Notes: a model not told the origin generated them from the sequence alone. A stretch of DNA of 64,000 nucleotides from Paratinospora sagittata (GCA_035771175.1 CM069612.1:23852987-23916986); one strand, 5' to 3'; counted from the stretch's first letter, positions 48,341-60,017 are shown. Numbers and translations are program-made.

Positions 48341-50419
48341 CAGCGAGCGTTGGGCGATGAAAAGCGGGAAGCCTCGAGGAGGGGCAAACAGCGACAGTAA
48401 AAGGCAAACGGCGAAAGGAAGAGAAGAAAAAATAAGGGAGGAGAGAAGGCGTCTCCGCGGCTTCGGGTTTGAAAACCTCACAGTGAAAACCTCACAGCGG
48501 AGGCTTTAGTCAAATATTGAAGGCACTTTTAACTGCTATCATATATTATTTAACACAATGATATTGTTATTGAACTTTTATCAACAAATTTGTAAAGAAA
48601 TGAAATAACGTAAATAAAAAATAATAATAATAAAAAGTTTTTATTATATCTTATACGCAACTTATAATTACCATTAAAAAAAATGAAGGTGAAAATAAAA
48701 GAAAGTGTCTCCAGGGGCGTGGGCGGCTGGGCGCCACAATCCCTCAGATTTTTCTTTGTTAAAAGAGAAGTCCAAGAAAAATAATCATGGACTTATACAG
48801 TAGGTTGACTTTATTTTAAACTATGATATGAGATTAGCAGAAGAATTTTGCTCACCAAAAGGTGATCATAAGCCAAATTAATTGCACATATATTCAACAT
48901 ATATTCGTTTTCTGTCTATTTTGGGCATTGATATTAGACCTGTCATACTGATTTAAATTTAGTTATATATGTTGGATTGAGTAAGCATATAACTTTTTTA
49001 AAGTTCAAATATGAAAATTGCAACTATAACATGAATCTACATCCCCTATATAACTCCCCTATATAACTGAAAAAAGACTTAGTTTAATTAAATTGGGTTG
49101 AATATATGAAAATAATAGTGTATGAATTTAATTAGCATTATTAGTAGTAATAGTAGTAGTGTATATATATATATATGCAATTAATACTTGTATTTTATTA
49201 ATAGAAGTATCTGCCTTAGCATATAGTTTAAAAAAAAAAAAAAAAAAAGTGTTAAAATGACTTAAGATATGTATCAAAAAAATATATATATATATCCGAG
49301 CTAATGTGATAATACACCTCATCATCAGAGAAAAATAAGAAAAAAAAAATTCTTCACTTATTATATACCACATCAGCACAGTTATAATTTTTGACATAAT
49401 TTTTAGATCGTAAAAATATTTATTTAAAAAAAAGTAATTATACATTAGAATTTATAAGGTCAATTTCAGAAATACTTCATTAAACTGGAAGTAAGTTTAA
49501 TAGTTCTATAAATTTTAATGGTGGGGTCTTTCGCACCGACGGAAGAAATAAATGGATCGGATGCTTTTCTACTATTCTTTTAAATCTTCTTATAGAACTA
49601 AATAGAGAGAAGGGGATGAAGTCAAAGAATGGCACACCATTTTATGAAAATAATAATGAGGCAACCGACTGTCAAAGATTGTGGGACCATATTAAACTAT
49701 GCACTGCCTTGACTGACCAAAGGGTGCATGGTGGTCACAATCCCTTACAGTTTTTTTTTCAAATGAGTCACATCTATTAATTATTGGTTAATGGGAAGCA
49801 TCTCCAAATTAATGAGAGAGCTTGGATTAATCAGTTCAAAGATAGAAAAAAGAAGGAAGAATCTTCTTGATCAAGTTGTCTTCTTAATTTTAATTTGTTT
49901 TAGACACTATTTTTCAAAAAAAAAAAATGAATAAGCATAACATCACAATGATATAAATAATGTACTAGTAAAATCAAGAAACTTGCATATTTTAAGTCTA
50001 TACATTAACTTCTAATCTTTTTTAATTTAAATGATTTACTCTCGATCAGCCGTGACTTTTTTTTTTTTATGGAAATTATACACAGATGATTAAGGTGGTG
50101 TATTGCAATACAATTTAATAACATCACCATATTATGTTTATAATATTTCATGCATTGAATTACATATCTACATGTAATTCAACAACAAATATTTGAAGGT
50201 ATTAGGGTGGCACAGTCTGTGTGCTATATATATCCCGCAGTCTAATTAATGTTACATTACTCTTAGTCAATATTAGGGTGATTTCAAGAATTTCCCAAGA
50301 GACTTAGAGGGGTGAAAGAGAACTTTTCTCTCTAAAGGAGGATGGTTGGCTTTAATTCCTATCAGCTTTAGCGACATATTACTTGCCTATTTTCAAAATT
50401 CTAAGTGGAGTGGCAAAGC
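48341..50419. other. Intergenic sequence
   Basis: A purine-rich open frame at 48246-48509 overlaps copy C1 and resembles no family. The rest is AT-rich, with A runs and short TA runs near 49160 and 49280. No gene supported. Confidence 0.4.
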
Positions 50420-51322
50420 CGGAGGAAGGAATTAATGTTTAGATCTTTTTTTCTGGAAAGAGGTGGATTCTAGTAACAGTTACTCTTGATGTGATGGAAG
50501 GAGGTTCAACTACCAGTTTCAAAAGGGGGCTTAGAATTGGGAATGTGTCCAAAACAATATAGCCTTAGCTGCCAAGTGGATTTGGAAGTTTCTATCAGAA
50601 AAGACTCATTACGGTCCTAAGTAATTATTAGCAGATATAGAGTAGTCAGAGTTTGGGTCAGTCAAGTAGTTATAACAGATCTTTATCTCGCACTTCTTGG
50701 AAGTCCATATCGTCTTTGATTCCAGGTTTTGCTCAGTATATCCCACAATATTGGAGATGGCATTACCTTTACATTTTAGGAAGATAGATGGTTGGGGGAT
50801 ACTAGCCTCTCAACTTCTTTTCCGGCGAACTTCTTTTCCGGCGATATTTCATCTTTCCTCCCTCTACAACCATCCCATAGCATCTTTTTACAACCCAAAT
50901 GCCCTTCCACCTAATGTTGGAACCTACACCTGTCTAGATCTAGCGTCCAATCTAACCTTAACCTAATGCTAGAAAGATTAGAGGCTATCTCCCTTTCTAG
51001 ATCTAGAGTCCAATCCAATCTAACCTTTGTTCCCTTGAGTCATCACATGTAAATTTTATTTTGATTCCCTTATTGATGATTCATCCCTTTTGATATCATC
51101 TATTACATCACAAATATGGAATGCGCACATCTCATCCAAGGTAAAGGTATTCGTCTGGTTATTACTGGCTCACAACAAGATCAACACAAGTGACATGTTG
51201 TAGAGATGTTTTCCTTCGTCTTGTTTGTCCCCATAATGTTGCTTTTTGTGTCGAGTCCTCATAACACTTGCTATTCTTGTGACCGGTTGCAAGACGGATG
51301 TGGGCCAATTGGTTCGCATTCA
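50420..51322 (+). mobile_element. Second LINE fragment (L1-type, C-terminal region)
   Basis: Decayed LINE reading frames in order: WRKVQLPVSKGGLRIGNVSK (about 50500), LPSGFGSFYQKR (about 50570), RTSWKSISSLIPGFAQYIPQ (about 50690), then KINTSDMLQRCFPSSCLSP (about 51177), corresponding to KWLW, the FWxDxW region and the zinc-binding LQRRCP segment. Compare INTLDLLQRGCPNMYLSP in the first LINE. Many stops. The hAT at 51323 interrupts it. Confidence 0.75.
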
Positions 51323-51562
51323 TAGAGGTAGCAATTTAGTTCGAGGTCCAAGGGCTTGACCGGTCTAAATTCGGACCCGACTATTACATAGGTCAGCCCG
51401 GTCCAGTTCCAAAACTTATTAGACGGGTTTAGGATGATATAACTAGGTCCGGCTCGACCCGCTAACCCGATCCAAAGGCCCGGCCCAAAAACCCAACCCA
51501 AAGGCCCGAAGATTGGATCTAATTATACATACAAACATTGTACACATACGCGCACGCGTGCG

Positions 51563-51597
<35 letters not shown>

Positions 51598-51830
51598 TTT
51601 TAGATTTACTGTAAAATATATGTATGTGTAAATTAGAATATACTCTTAATACAAAATTACACACACACACATATATATATACAAAATATATATGTGCACG
51701 TAATTAAGAGTATAAAATAAAAAAAATATAATATAATTAAAATTGTGTTATATAATTAAAGTATATATAATATATATATAAATATAATACGTACCACATA
51801 CATAATATATTGTGTCAAAAAAATAATATA

Positions 51831-51836
<6 letters not shown>

Positions 51837-51865
<29 letters not shown>
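51837..51865. repeat. (GTAT)n microsatellite
   Basis: Tandem GTAT units inside the AT-rich part of the hAT. A (CA)n(TA)n run also lies at about 51563-51597. Confidence 0.8.
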
Positions 51866-51866
<1 letters not shown>

Positions 51867-53689
51867 TAATGACAAAAAATATAATCAGGTGTATTATTAT
51901 GATTAAGAATGTATAATATATATTTAATCAATAGTTATTTAATTAAGGGTTTATATTTGTATTATATGTGCATTATTAAGAGTACGTTCAATTAGGTATA
52001 TAATACGAATAATCCACTCTCTATTTCTTAATAAGAGTATATATAGTATATAATTATAGTATAAAATGGTTAAAATAAAACATAATTAAGATTCAAGGGT
52101 ATTATATAAATAGAAAATATATTATACATACATATACACACGCACAAACTTATATGTATGTATATATATATATAATTAAGAGTTTTCAAAATGAAAGAAA
52201 AAAAACATAATTAAGAGTATTTAAAGTGTGTATAATAAGGAAAACACAATAGTGAAGAGTGTTATATATTTATATATAATTAAGTGTTTATATTTGTATT
52301 GTATATACATAATTAAGAATATGTTTAATTAAGTATATAATACAAAAAAAAGAGTACATATAATTAATTAAAAATACATGTATGCATTTTAACTTTGGTA
52401 ACTATACTCTCTAAAATTTTATTTACCAAATATACTTTATTAAGTATACTCTCTAAAAGTATGTAGTAGGGCTAAATATAAATATATAATGAATTTAACT
52501 AAATTATAATAAAGGTTGAGCTAAAATTATGAAAAAAAAAGAAAGATATTATCCAACTATATACATAAACTCATTCATTTAGAATAAATTAACACATATT
52601 TAAGATAAATTAAATAAAACAAATAATTCACATGCCTAGTCTATTTCTTAATAAAATTTGCTTATTATATTATTTTAGTTTCTATTTAAATTTTAAATTC
52701 TATCATTTTAACTTTTATTTAGCTAGATAGGTTTACCAATTATAGTAATAAGTTGTGGCTAACCATTTGTTAAAAAAGAGTTAAAACACCTAAACTAAAC
52801 ATAAATAATTAAATAGTTAAGTTTTGGAAACCATGAAATAGTTAAATTTGGCCCAAAAAAAATAAATTTAAATATTTTTCTTTTTTACCGTTTTACCCCT
52901 AATTTTTTACCGTTTTACCCTTAATTTTTTACCGGCTAGTAACAAGGTTGTCAAGGAAATGTGGAAACAAAATGTTAAGACTTTTATTTAAAGTTGCTTA
53001 ACTTAGCAAGTTAAACCCTAACTCATTATTATTTATTACTCTCTTTCACTTTCACGTTTCACTCTTGCTCTCCCATTCTTGGCAATATTTAAATGCTCTT
53101 AATCCTTCATCTTTTTTAAAATCTTTAACCTTCTTCTTCAATCTTTGTAGAACCCTCATTCATTGTTTCAACAAGTGGTATATATGTTTTAATGGTTATT
53201 TTTTATATATTTTTTTATATTATTATGAGAAAATGAAGAGAGTCCGACGAATGGACTCTCTCAGATCCAAAGAGTCTAGAGACCAATCTGAGAGAGTTCG
53301 GTCACCGAACTGAGAGAGTCTCGAAGTCCGGCAAATGGACTCTCTTAGATATGAGTCTTTACAATTTCTATTTAATTTTTAAAAAAAAATTATTAATGTA
53401 ATTTATATTTAACAATTTTTTTATTATATTTTTTTTTTTTGCAAGGAGTAATAACTTGGTGAATTTGAGTGAGATCTTTTCAGTAGGTTATATAATTTAT
53501 TGGTTGCATCTTTGATATTTGTAACCTACTGGTGAGATCTTTTCATTTCTTTTACTAAGATTGATATTGGTTTTTTTACGTTTGTATATTTATTAGTTAC
53601 ATATTTCATTTATTGGTTGCAGTAGGTTATACTTTTTTATTCACTGCATATTTTTTTGCATTAAAATTTTTGAAAAAGTTATTATTATC

Positions 53690-55674
53690 ATGGATGTAAT
53701 TTTTGAAAACAGTGAATATATTAGAGGGGATTCTAGTTTTCCTATCGAGGGTTATGAGTCTATTAACTCAAATAAAGATTTTTTGCAAGAAAACACAGAA
53801 AATGTAATGGTTTCTTCTAATAAAAGAAAAATAGCAACTACATCTCAGCTTTGGCAACATCGTGTTAAAATTAAAGTTTTAAAAAATGGAATTGAAGTTA
53901 AAAAAGCTCAATGTAAATATTGTAAAAAAAATGTTTTCTTGTAATTCTGCTAGTGGTACTAGTCATATTCTTAAACATTTTCAATTAAATAGATGTGAGT
54001 TTTTGAAAATAAAAATAAATATATCAAACAATAATTTTTATCAAAGAGTCAAAGTGGTAATTTAGGTATTTTTAAATATGATCCTAATTTAGCACGTACG
54101 ACTATTAGATTTATTGCCCTTATATTTTTGTGAAGGGGAGGATTTTAAACGTTGAATTAGTCAATCATTTGGTCCTCAATTTCAACCAATATCTCAAAAT
54201 ACTGTAAGAAGTGATATCATAAGATCTTTTCATAATGAAAAAGAGAATTTAAAATTTTATTTTTATCTATTAAAAGTAAAATATGTCTTACCTCTAATGT
54301 ATGGACTCCTTCAAATCAAAATACTTCTTATATGTGTTACATGTCATTTTGTAGATAATAATTATAAATTAAATAAAAAAAATACTTAAATTTCATGAAT
54401 TAGAAAGTTCTCGTACTGGACAACTAATATTATATGAAGAAATTTTTGATTGTCTTCAAGAATTTAATTTATTAGATAAAGTATTTTCTATTACTTTAGA
54501 TAATGCATCAAGTAATGATGTTTGTGTTAGAAGGTTAAGTGATTATTTAAGAATAAATAAAAATTATACTTTATATCACATTAGATGTATAGCTCATATT
54601 CTTAATCTTATTGTTCAAGATGGATTGAGTGATATTAATAGTTCAATTGTAAATATTAGAGAAAGTGTTAAGTTAATTAAGATTTCGTCTACTAAGTTAC
54701 AAGAATTTAAAAGTGTATGTAATTGTATTTGTGTGAAGTATAGAAAAATTTCTTTTGATGTTAAACATAGATGGAATGCTACTTATGAAATGTTACGTGT
54801 AGCTACTTCATTTGAAAATGTTTTTAATACATTTTTTACTACATATGATTTTCACCATGTTCCATCTCCTATTGATTGGCATAATGCTAATGTAATTAAA
54901 CAAGTTTTAGAAGTATTTAATGGGGTCACTATTGTTTTTTCAGCTACAAAATATGTTACAATAAATAAATTTGTTTTACACTTGGGTAATATTATATTTA
55001 TTTTAGATAAGTTTGGTAAAGAACCCTCAACTATTTTAATTTACAATGAGATGAAAACAAAGTTTGATAAATGTTGGAAGGAATTTCCAATTATTATTGG
55101 TATAGCAATTTGTGTGGACCCTCGTTATAAATTAGTACTTTTAGAATATTTTTTATGTTTAATTTATAAAAATGATTGTTTACATCATTTACAAAATATT
55201 AAGGATGAGTTATTTAAGCTTTTTGTATTGTATGAAGAAAAACTTCGTACTAATTTTGTGGTTGATAATATAACATCTTTATCTCATTCAAATAGAAAAA
55301 ATCCAATGTTAGCTTATTTGTCACAAAAGAGAGCTAATGATAATGGTTCACAATTTAAAGTTTCAGAATTACAAAAATATTTAGATTTGCCTCCACTTGA
55401 TATAGGCATTAATAAAGAGTTTGATCTTTTAAATTAGTGGAGACAACAAGAAAAAAATAATCATATTTTATCCGCAAGGACAAAAGATTTACTAAGTATA
55501 CTTATTTCTACAGTTGCTTCAGAGTCTGCATTTAGCTCTAGTGGACGTGTTATTGATGATCATCGAATGAGATTAAAAGAGGACATAGTCGAAGCATTGA
55601 TTTGTCTAAAAGATTGGTACTTGGCTAAAGATAAAATAGAACAACTACTTGATGTTGACGAAGACCTTGAGTAA
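53690..55674 (+). pseudogene. hAT transposase (BED finger and dimerisation domain), decayed
   Basis: The frame starts MDVIFENSEYIRGDSS (53690). A BED-type zinc finger spans about 53845-53998: LWQHRVKIKVL, CKYCKKNVF, then after a frameshift GTSHILKHFQLNRC. The middle (54000-54620) is readable only in shifting frames (ARTTIRFIAL, ISQNTVRSDIIRSF). 54625-55437 is an intact stretch of 270 residues (RWNATYEMLRVAT, then DPRYKLVLLEYF). After a stop at 55435 the hATC dimerisation domain follows: STVASESAFSSSGRVIDDHR and ALICLKDWYL, ending at 55674. The order fits plant RICESLEEPER-like hAT transposases. At least one frameshift and several stops make it inactive. Confidence 0.88.
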
Positions 55675-56169
55675 ACTTTTATATAAGTTGCATTAATTTT
55701 TTTTTTAATTTGTAATAATAAGTGGTAAATAATAATGTGTGCTTAAAAAACTGTTGTAAAATTTTAATATTTACGATTTTAATATTTCTTTTTCTTTTTC
55801 CTTTTTATTCTTTCTATTCAGCCTAATTAGATTGCCTAAGAAGAGTACAAAGTACAAACCTCCCTATCCTTGCATATTGAATAATATCGTTATGCACAAT
55901 TGGACACCTAAAACAACCTGTTAATTTCAAGGCTTCAGCTTATTACATATATTTCAAAGTATGGGTTATAATTCCTTCCAACCTACAAAGGCCTGTTAAT
56001 AATAATATATTTCAAAGCATTCCTCGTTTTGGGTTCTTAAGAAACTATTTGAGTTCTCAAGGGACTAAAAATAAATTTTATATTTATTATTTAATTTGCC
56101 TAATCTTTTAAGTTATAGTTTAGTTTTCCCAAAAATATAATAATACTAAATTATAGTTTAGTATGTAGT
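55675..56169. other. AT-rich 3' flank of the hAT transposase
   Basis: No gene seen; probably part of the hAT or its flank. Confidence 0.4.
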
Positions 56170-56325
56170 GTTTTTGTGGGTTGGCCAGTTGGATATGTTT
56201 TTGAGTTTGGATTTGTAAACCCGATTGACTCGACCCATATATATAGCATGGGGCGGACGACTGTTGGATCGAGCCCATGCTATATATGGTTATAACCAAC
56301 CTGGCCCAACCCATGCTTACACCTA
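56170..56325. repeat. hAT-like terminal sequence with internal hairpin
   Basis: Ends CCATGCTTACACCTA (56325), whose reverse complement TAGGTGTAAGCATGG resembles a hAT end. Inside, CCATATATATAGCATGGG and CCCATGCTATATATGG (56239-56288) pair as a stem. It does not match the outer end of the element at 1151, so it may belong to another copy or family. Confidence 0.4.
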
Positions 56326-56864
56326 ATATATATATTGAGACATACAATGATGAATATAGCCTTAATTTTACCCATTACATGAATATACTTCTCTTACTTA
56401 GTTGACATTTAAATTATAAATATTTATAATATCTTTCTTAATTCTTTTTGTTATATTTCAAAATAAATGTATATTTTTGTTCATATTATTTTAAGTTTTC
56501 ATCTACTTATATTATTACTTTAAATTATTAATAGGTCACTCTTCCTAATTAAATCATCTAGAAGTTTTCGTTGTATGTGTTCAAACTATCTTAATTTATT
56601 TTTCTCATTTTATCTTCAATTTGGGTTATTTCTATCATTTTTCTAATATGTTTATTTCTAATTCTTCATTATAATATTTTACTACATATTTATCTTAACA
56701 CTCGCATTTTTGTTATACTTAATTTGTTCATATTTTGTTTCTTTATTATTTAACAATTTGTTCGTTCCATATAACATAGTTAACCTAATAAAGATTTTTA
56801 ATGATGAACAACCTATTTAGAATATAGTGAAACAACTGAAGGACAATATATTTATATATAAATG
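56326..56864. other. AT-rich intergenic sequence
   Basis: Nothing supported beyond base composition. It ends at the SINE target duplication. Confidence 0.45.
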
Positions 56865-57251
56865 ACACTTTGAAAACCAACGAGTAATTGGCTCAGTGGA
56901 AGCAGACTAAGGGCTCATTTGACAATTCTATTTCTTTCCTTTATTTTGTTAAATCTCTTATTCAAATAGAGTTTTGTAGAAATAGAGTGTTTGGTTAGAA
57001 TTTTAAAACCACTTAAGGAAATAGATGTTTAGCAAAATTAGAGGTTAAATCCCTCTAACGAACTCTTCTCTTTTAAACTATTTCCTTTCTCTCTTCTCTC
57101 TGTGTCTCATTCGCTCTTCTTCCCCAACTTCATTGCACAAATTCAAGGCAAAAATTTTTAACTCTAAAAAATAAAATAAAAAATAAGAATTTCTATTCGA
57201 CACGACAAAGATAAACATTCTCTTTGTGGCATGTGCCGACAGAGAAAAGAT

Positions 57252-57443
57252 TCCTCTCTGCCGCGCGTTGCAGCGAAGAGGAGAAGCAGTGTTGCAGAGA
57301 GTGCTTCCTCTTTGCACGCTGCATAGAGGAAGTGCTCTCTGCAGCGCGCAAAGAGGAGGTTTGTTGAAGACTCCTCTCTCTCCTTCTCTCTGCAGCAGAG
57401 AGGAGATCTCGTCGCAACTCCTCTATGTGCGCTGCGTAGAGGA
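57252..57443. repeat. Cluster of GC-rich hairpins with a shared TCCTCT/AGAGGA stem
   Basis: Four or five short palindromes in about 190 bases. 57252-57282 (TCCTCT to AGAGGA), 57306-57330 (TCCTCTTTGCACGCTGCATA and on to AGAGGA), about 57335-57355 (CTCTCTGC to GCAAAGAG), about 57387-57403 (CTCTCTGCAGCAGAGAG) and 57419-57443 (TCCTCTA to TAGAGGA). It is far richer in G+C than the surrounding element. Confidence 0.75.
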
Positions 57444-57665
57444 GGGTTTTTTTTTTTTAACTTAAAAAAAAAAATTAAAATTTTTATATTTATTGTATGA
57501 TATTATTTGTTTATGTTTTTGATGCATTGTTTGCTTTAATTTTTTTTTTTATTCTTGTACATAAATTGTTTGTTTGTATGTTATTCATTGAATGCTATTA
57601 TTTATTTATTTTTGTGTATTATTTGTTTATACTTATGATTTTTGTGCTAGTTTTTTATAAGAAAA

Positions 57666-58170
57666 ATGAGTACTCAGGAGGAAAATATGACAAATATAAA
57701 TGAGAAAGATGACGAGAAGAGATCAATTAGTGCTGAGTGGAATAATGCCACTAAAAAAATATTTATTGATATCTGCATTAAACAAATTCAACTAAGTGTA
57801 AGATCCGATGCAAATTTTAATAGAAAGGGATGGAATAATGTGTTAGATGAATTCAACAAGAAAACATGGTTAAATTATGATTAGAAGCAATTAAAAAATC
57901 AATGGGATTTACTGAAAAGAAATTGGGTTGCCTGGAACAAATTGATTTCTCAAACCGGTATTGGACGAGATGAAACTGATCAACGAGTTATCATGGACAA
58001 TGATTGGTGGGACGAATATATTAAGGTAATTTTTTATATATAAATAGTAATAAGTATTTTAGATTGTTCATAATAGTTTATTTTTTAATACAGGCAAATC
58101 CACATGCAAAAATTTTCAGAACCAACCTATAGTTATTTGCTTCTGAGTTAAATATACTATTCGGAGGGGT
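57666..58170 (+). pseudogene. Myb/SANT-like ORF of the Harbinger element
   Basis: The frame starts MSTQEENMTNINEKDDEKRS. The Myb/SANT-like DNA-binding domain follows: WNNATKKIFIDICIKQIQLS, then FNRKGWNNVLDEFNKKTWLN. One stop at 57882 interrupts it; it then continues KQLKNQWDLLKRNWVAWNKL and DNDWWDEYIK. A phase-0 intron with GT at 58026 and AG at 58092-58093 leads to ANPHAKIFRTNL, a stop, and ILFGGVSASG. This second ORF is the usual partner of PIF/Harbinger transposases and is thought to help DNA binding and nuclear import. Here it is broken. Confidence 0.8.
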
Positions 58171-58319
58171 TTCAGCTTCAGGTAAATCTGTATATCATGT
58201 TAATGGGTATTCCGAATTATATTATGTCAAGTGAAAGTTATGTAGACCTCGATGCAGACGATGAAAGACATTTACTGACATTTACCTAATTCACAAGATG
58301 CAACACAAAATCCAAAAAC

Positions 58320-58696
58320 TGTAGAAATTGAAAATCCTGACGAGAAAGAATAGTTCAATAACCGTAGAAATTTTCAACTATTGTCATTCTTCATTGAGAA
58401 ATGTTATTAAGCGGTACTTTGGAGTATTGAAGGCTAGATTTCTAATTTCACAAAAAATTGCTCCATATCCATTTTCAATACAACGAAGTATTGTATGCGC
58501 ATCGATAGTCATACATAACTTCATTAGAAAAGAAGCCATTGTAGATGAATTATTTGCTCAATATGAGTATAATAATGTTGAATTGGATTATGGTTCAGAA
58601 GATTAAGAGAGCAATTTAGGGATCAATGCTCAAACGAATGATGTAGAGATGTCCATTGTTAGAGATAACATTACCAACCAACTATGTCCTCATTGA
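58320..58696 (+). pseudogene. C-terminal remnant of a Harbinger DDE transposase
   Basis: From about 58362 the frame reads FNYCHSSLRNVIKRYFGVLK, then PYPFSIQRSIVCASIVIHNF and IRKEAIVDELFAQYE. This is the distinctive end of plant Harbinger DDE transposases (HSSLRN.IER.FG.LK, HNFIR). A stop at 58604 precedes a conserved-looking tail (SIVRDNITNQLCPH, stop at 58696). The helix-turn-helix region and the first two catalytic acids are absent, so a deletion of well over 500 bases joined the Myb-like ORF to this tail. Confidence 0.82.
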
Positions 58697-59375
58697 TAAC
58701 TATATTTTTTGTTTATTGATAAGTAGCATTTGTTTTTTAGCAATAAATATATCTTTTACACTTTTACATTATTTTATGAGTAAATGGTTGATGAGTTAAA
58801 AATTTAAAAATAATTTTTAAAAATAACTTATTTATTTTATCTAGTTTTGTTATTGTCACGTGAATAATAAATAAAAAATTAATTAATTAAATTATTTATA
58901 TAATTATAATAATATAATATTTGAGAAATGTTTAATTTAATTTTTTTAATATTTTTATTATAGATAATATAATAGTAAAAAATATTTTGATAAAAGGTAT
59001 CAAATACCCTATAATAAAAGAATTAAGTGTTGATTGCCAACTGCTCTAAATCTAATTCAAAATTAAAATTAGATGTTAAAACATTAATTACCAAACAATA
59101 CATTTCAAACAAGCTCTACTAAACTAAGCTCTTATTAAAATAAAGCTAAAGAAAATAGAGCTTATTTTTTAAGATTAGATTTGTCGAACACTACCTAAGT
59201 TCTAAGGTTGTCTCTGTATAAAAGTTTTAGGGTTCGATTCTTGAAAGTGCTCTCATTAGGAGAAGTCTGTCATTCTGCTCTGACCTCATATGAGGACTAG
59301 TTTCATGCTGGAAGGGTATGGACATACCTAGTGGCAAACTAGAAAAAAAAAAAAAAAAAAAAAAAAACACTTTGA

Positions 59376-59547
59376 TCAAGATCCAGTTGTTTTGTAAATT
59401 ACACGCGAAGATTAGCTAGTTGTGCTCATATATTAATATCCAAAAGAATCAACTTGAAGTTGGTGTGATAAATAAGAACCCCCCCACATAAAAAAAATAG
59501 TAATGCTACATTAACATTTATAGTTAACATATATAAATAAAAATATT
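59376..59547. other. Short intergenic stretch with MITE half copy
   Basis: TAGTAATGCTACATTAACAT near 59500 resembles the left arm of the MITE in the TIR intron (25005); no right arm is seen. Confidence 0.35.
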
Positions 59548-59957
59548 ATCTTGAATATATTATATATTGAATAGTTTTAAATCACTTGTAAGTCTATGTC
59601 TTTATAATTAATATATAAAAACACTTGATTTGAGTCCAATTCTAACTTTTCGTGTATCTCATGGATCCTGTTATTTTCAATCACCATTGCCTATTATTCA
59701 TTCTAATCTACTACTAATACAAGAGACGAGAGTAGAGGACAATTCACTAATCTACTATTTATCTTGAATATATTATATATTGAATTGTTTTAAATCACCT
59801 GTAAGTCTATGTCTTTATAATTAATATATAAAAACACTTGATTTGAGTCCAATTCTAACTTCTGGTGTATCTCATGGATCCTATTATTTTAAATCACCAT
59901 TTGCCTATTAATCCATTCTAATCTACCATTAATACAAGAGAGAAGAGGACAAAGTAT
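59548..59957. repeat. 213-bp tandem duplication
   Basis: Two copies starting ATCTTGAATATATTATATAT at 59548 and 59761, offset by exactly 213 bases, with small differences such as CTTTTCGTG against CTTCTGGTG. Noncoding. Confidence 0.85.
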
Positions 59958-60017
59958 ACAGAGCACCTGCGGAGTTCCCCTGTCTTATAAAGTATCTTAT
60001 CAACACGTATACGATCA

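Larger units (their letters stand above)
51323..55674 (+). mobile_element. hAT element carrying a decayed transposase; right end not fixed
   Basis: The left end TAGAGGTAGCAATTTAG (51323) fits the hAT terminal pattern and is followed by GGCCC-rich subterminal sequence. About 1.3 kb of AT-rich sequence then matches the reverse complement of the non-autonomous element at 1151-2574. The transposase pseudogene follows at 53690-55674. The 8 bases before the end are CGCATTCA; I found no matching copy downstream, so the right end is unknown. A candidate end at 56325 is given separately. Confidence 0.7.
56911..59195 (+). mobile_element. PIF/Harbinger element inserted in the SINE
   Basis: Ends GGGCTCATTTGACAA (56911) and TTGTCGAACACTACC (59195) are imperfect inverted repeats, flanked by the 3-bp duplication TAA (56908-56910 and 59196-59198), the target type of this superfamily. 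It carries a Myb/SANT-like ORF and the C-terminal end of the DDE transposase, but most of the transposase is deleted. A hairpin-rich tract lies near its left end. Confidence 0.85.
56874..59366 (+). mobile_element. tRNA-derived SINE, split by a Harbinger element
   Basis: The two outer pieces, 56874-56910 and 59199-59366, join to a SINE of about 205 bp. The A box TGGCTCAGTGG lies at 56890-56900 and the B box GGTTCGATTC at about 59232-59241; an A tail occupies 59342-59367. A perfect 9-bp duplication ACACTTTGA flanks it (56865-56873 and 59367-59375). The SINE was complete before the Harbinger insertion. Confidence 0.85.

Noticed and set aside
48246..48509. Plus-strand 87-residue open frame rich in Arg, Lys, Ser
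   Set aside because: It overlaps a diverged composite repeat, and the rest is purine-rich sequence without a domain.
49128..49445. 105-residue minus-strand open frame
   Set aside because: Low-complexity Phe/Ile/Tyr composition from A/T runs and TA repeats.
51323..56325. A single complete hAT element with both ends
   Set aside because: The 8-base flanks CGCATTCA and ATATATAT do not match, and the 56325 end does not resemble the outer end of the relative at 1151.
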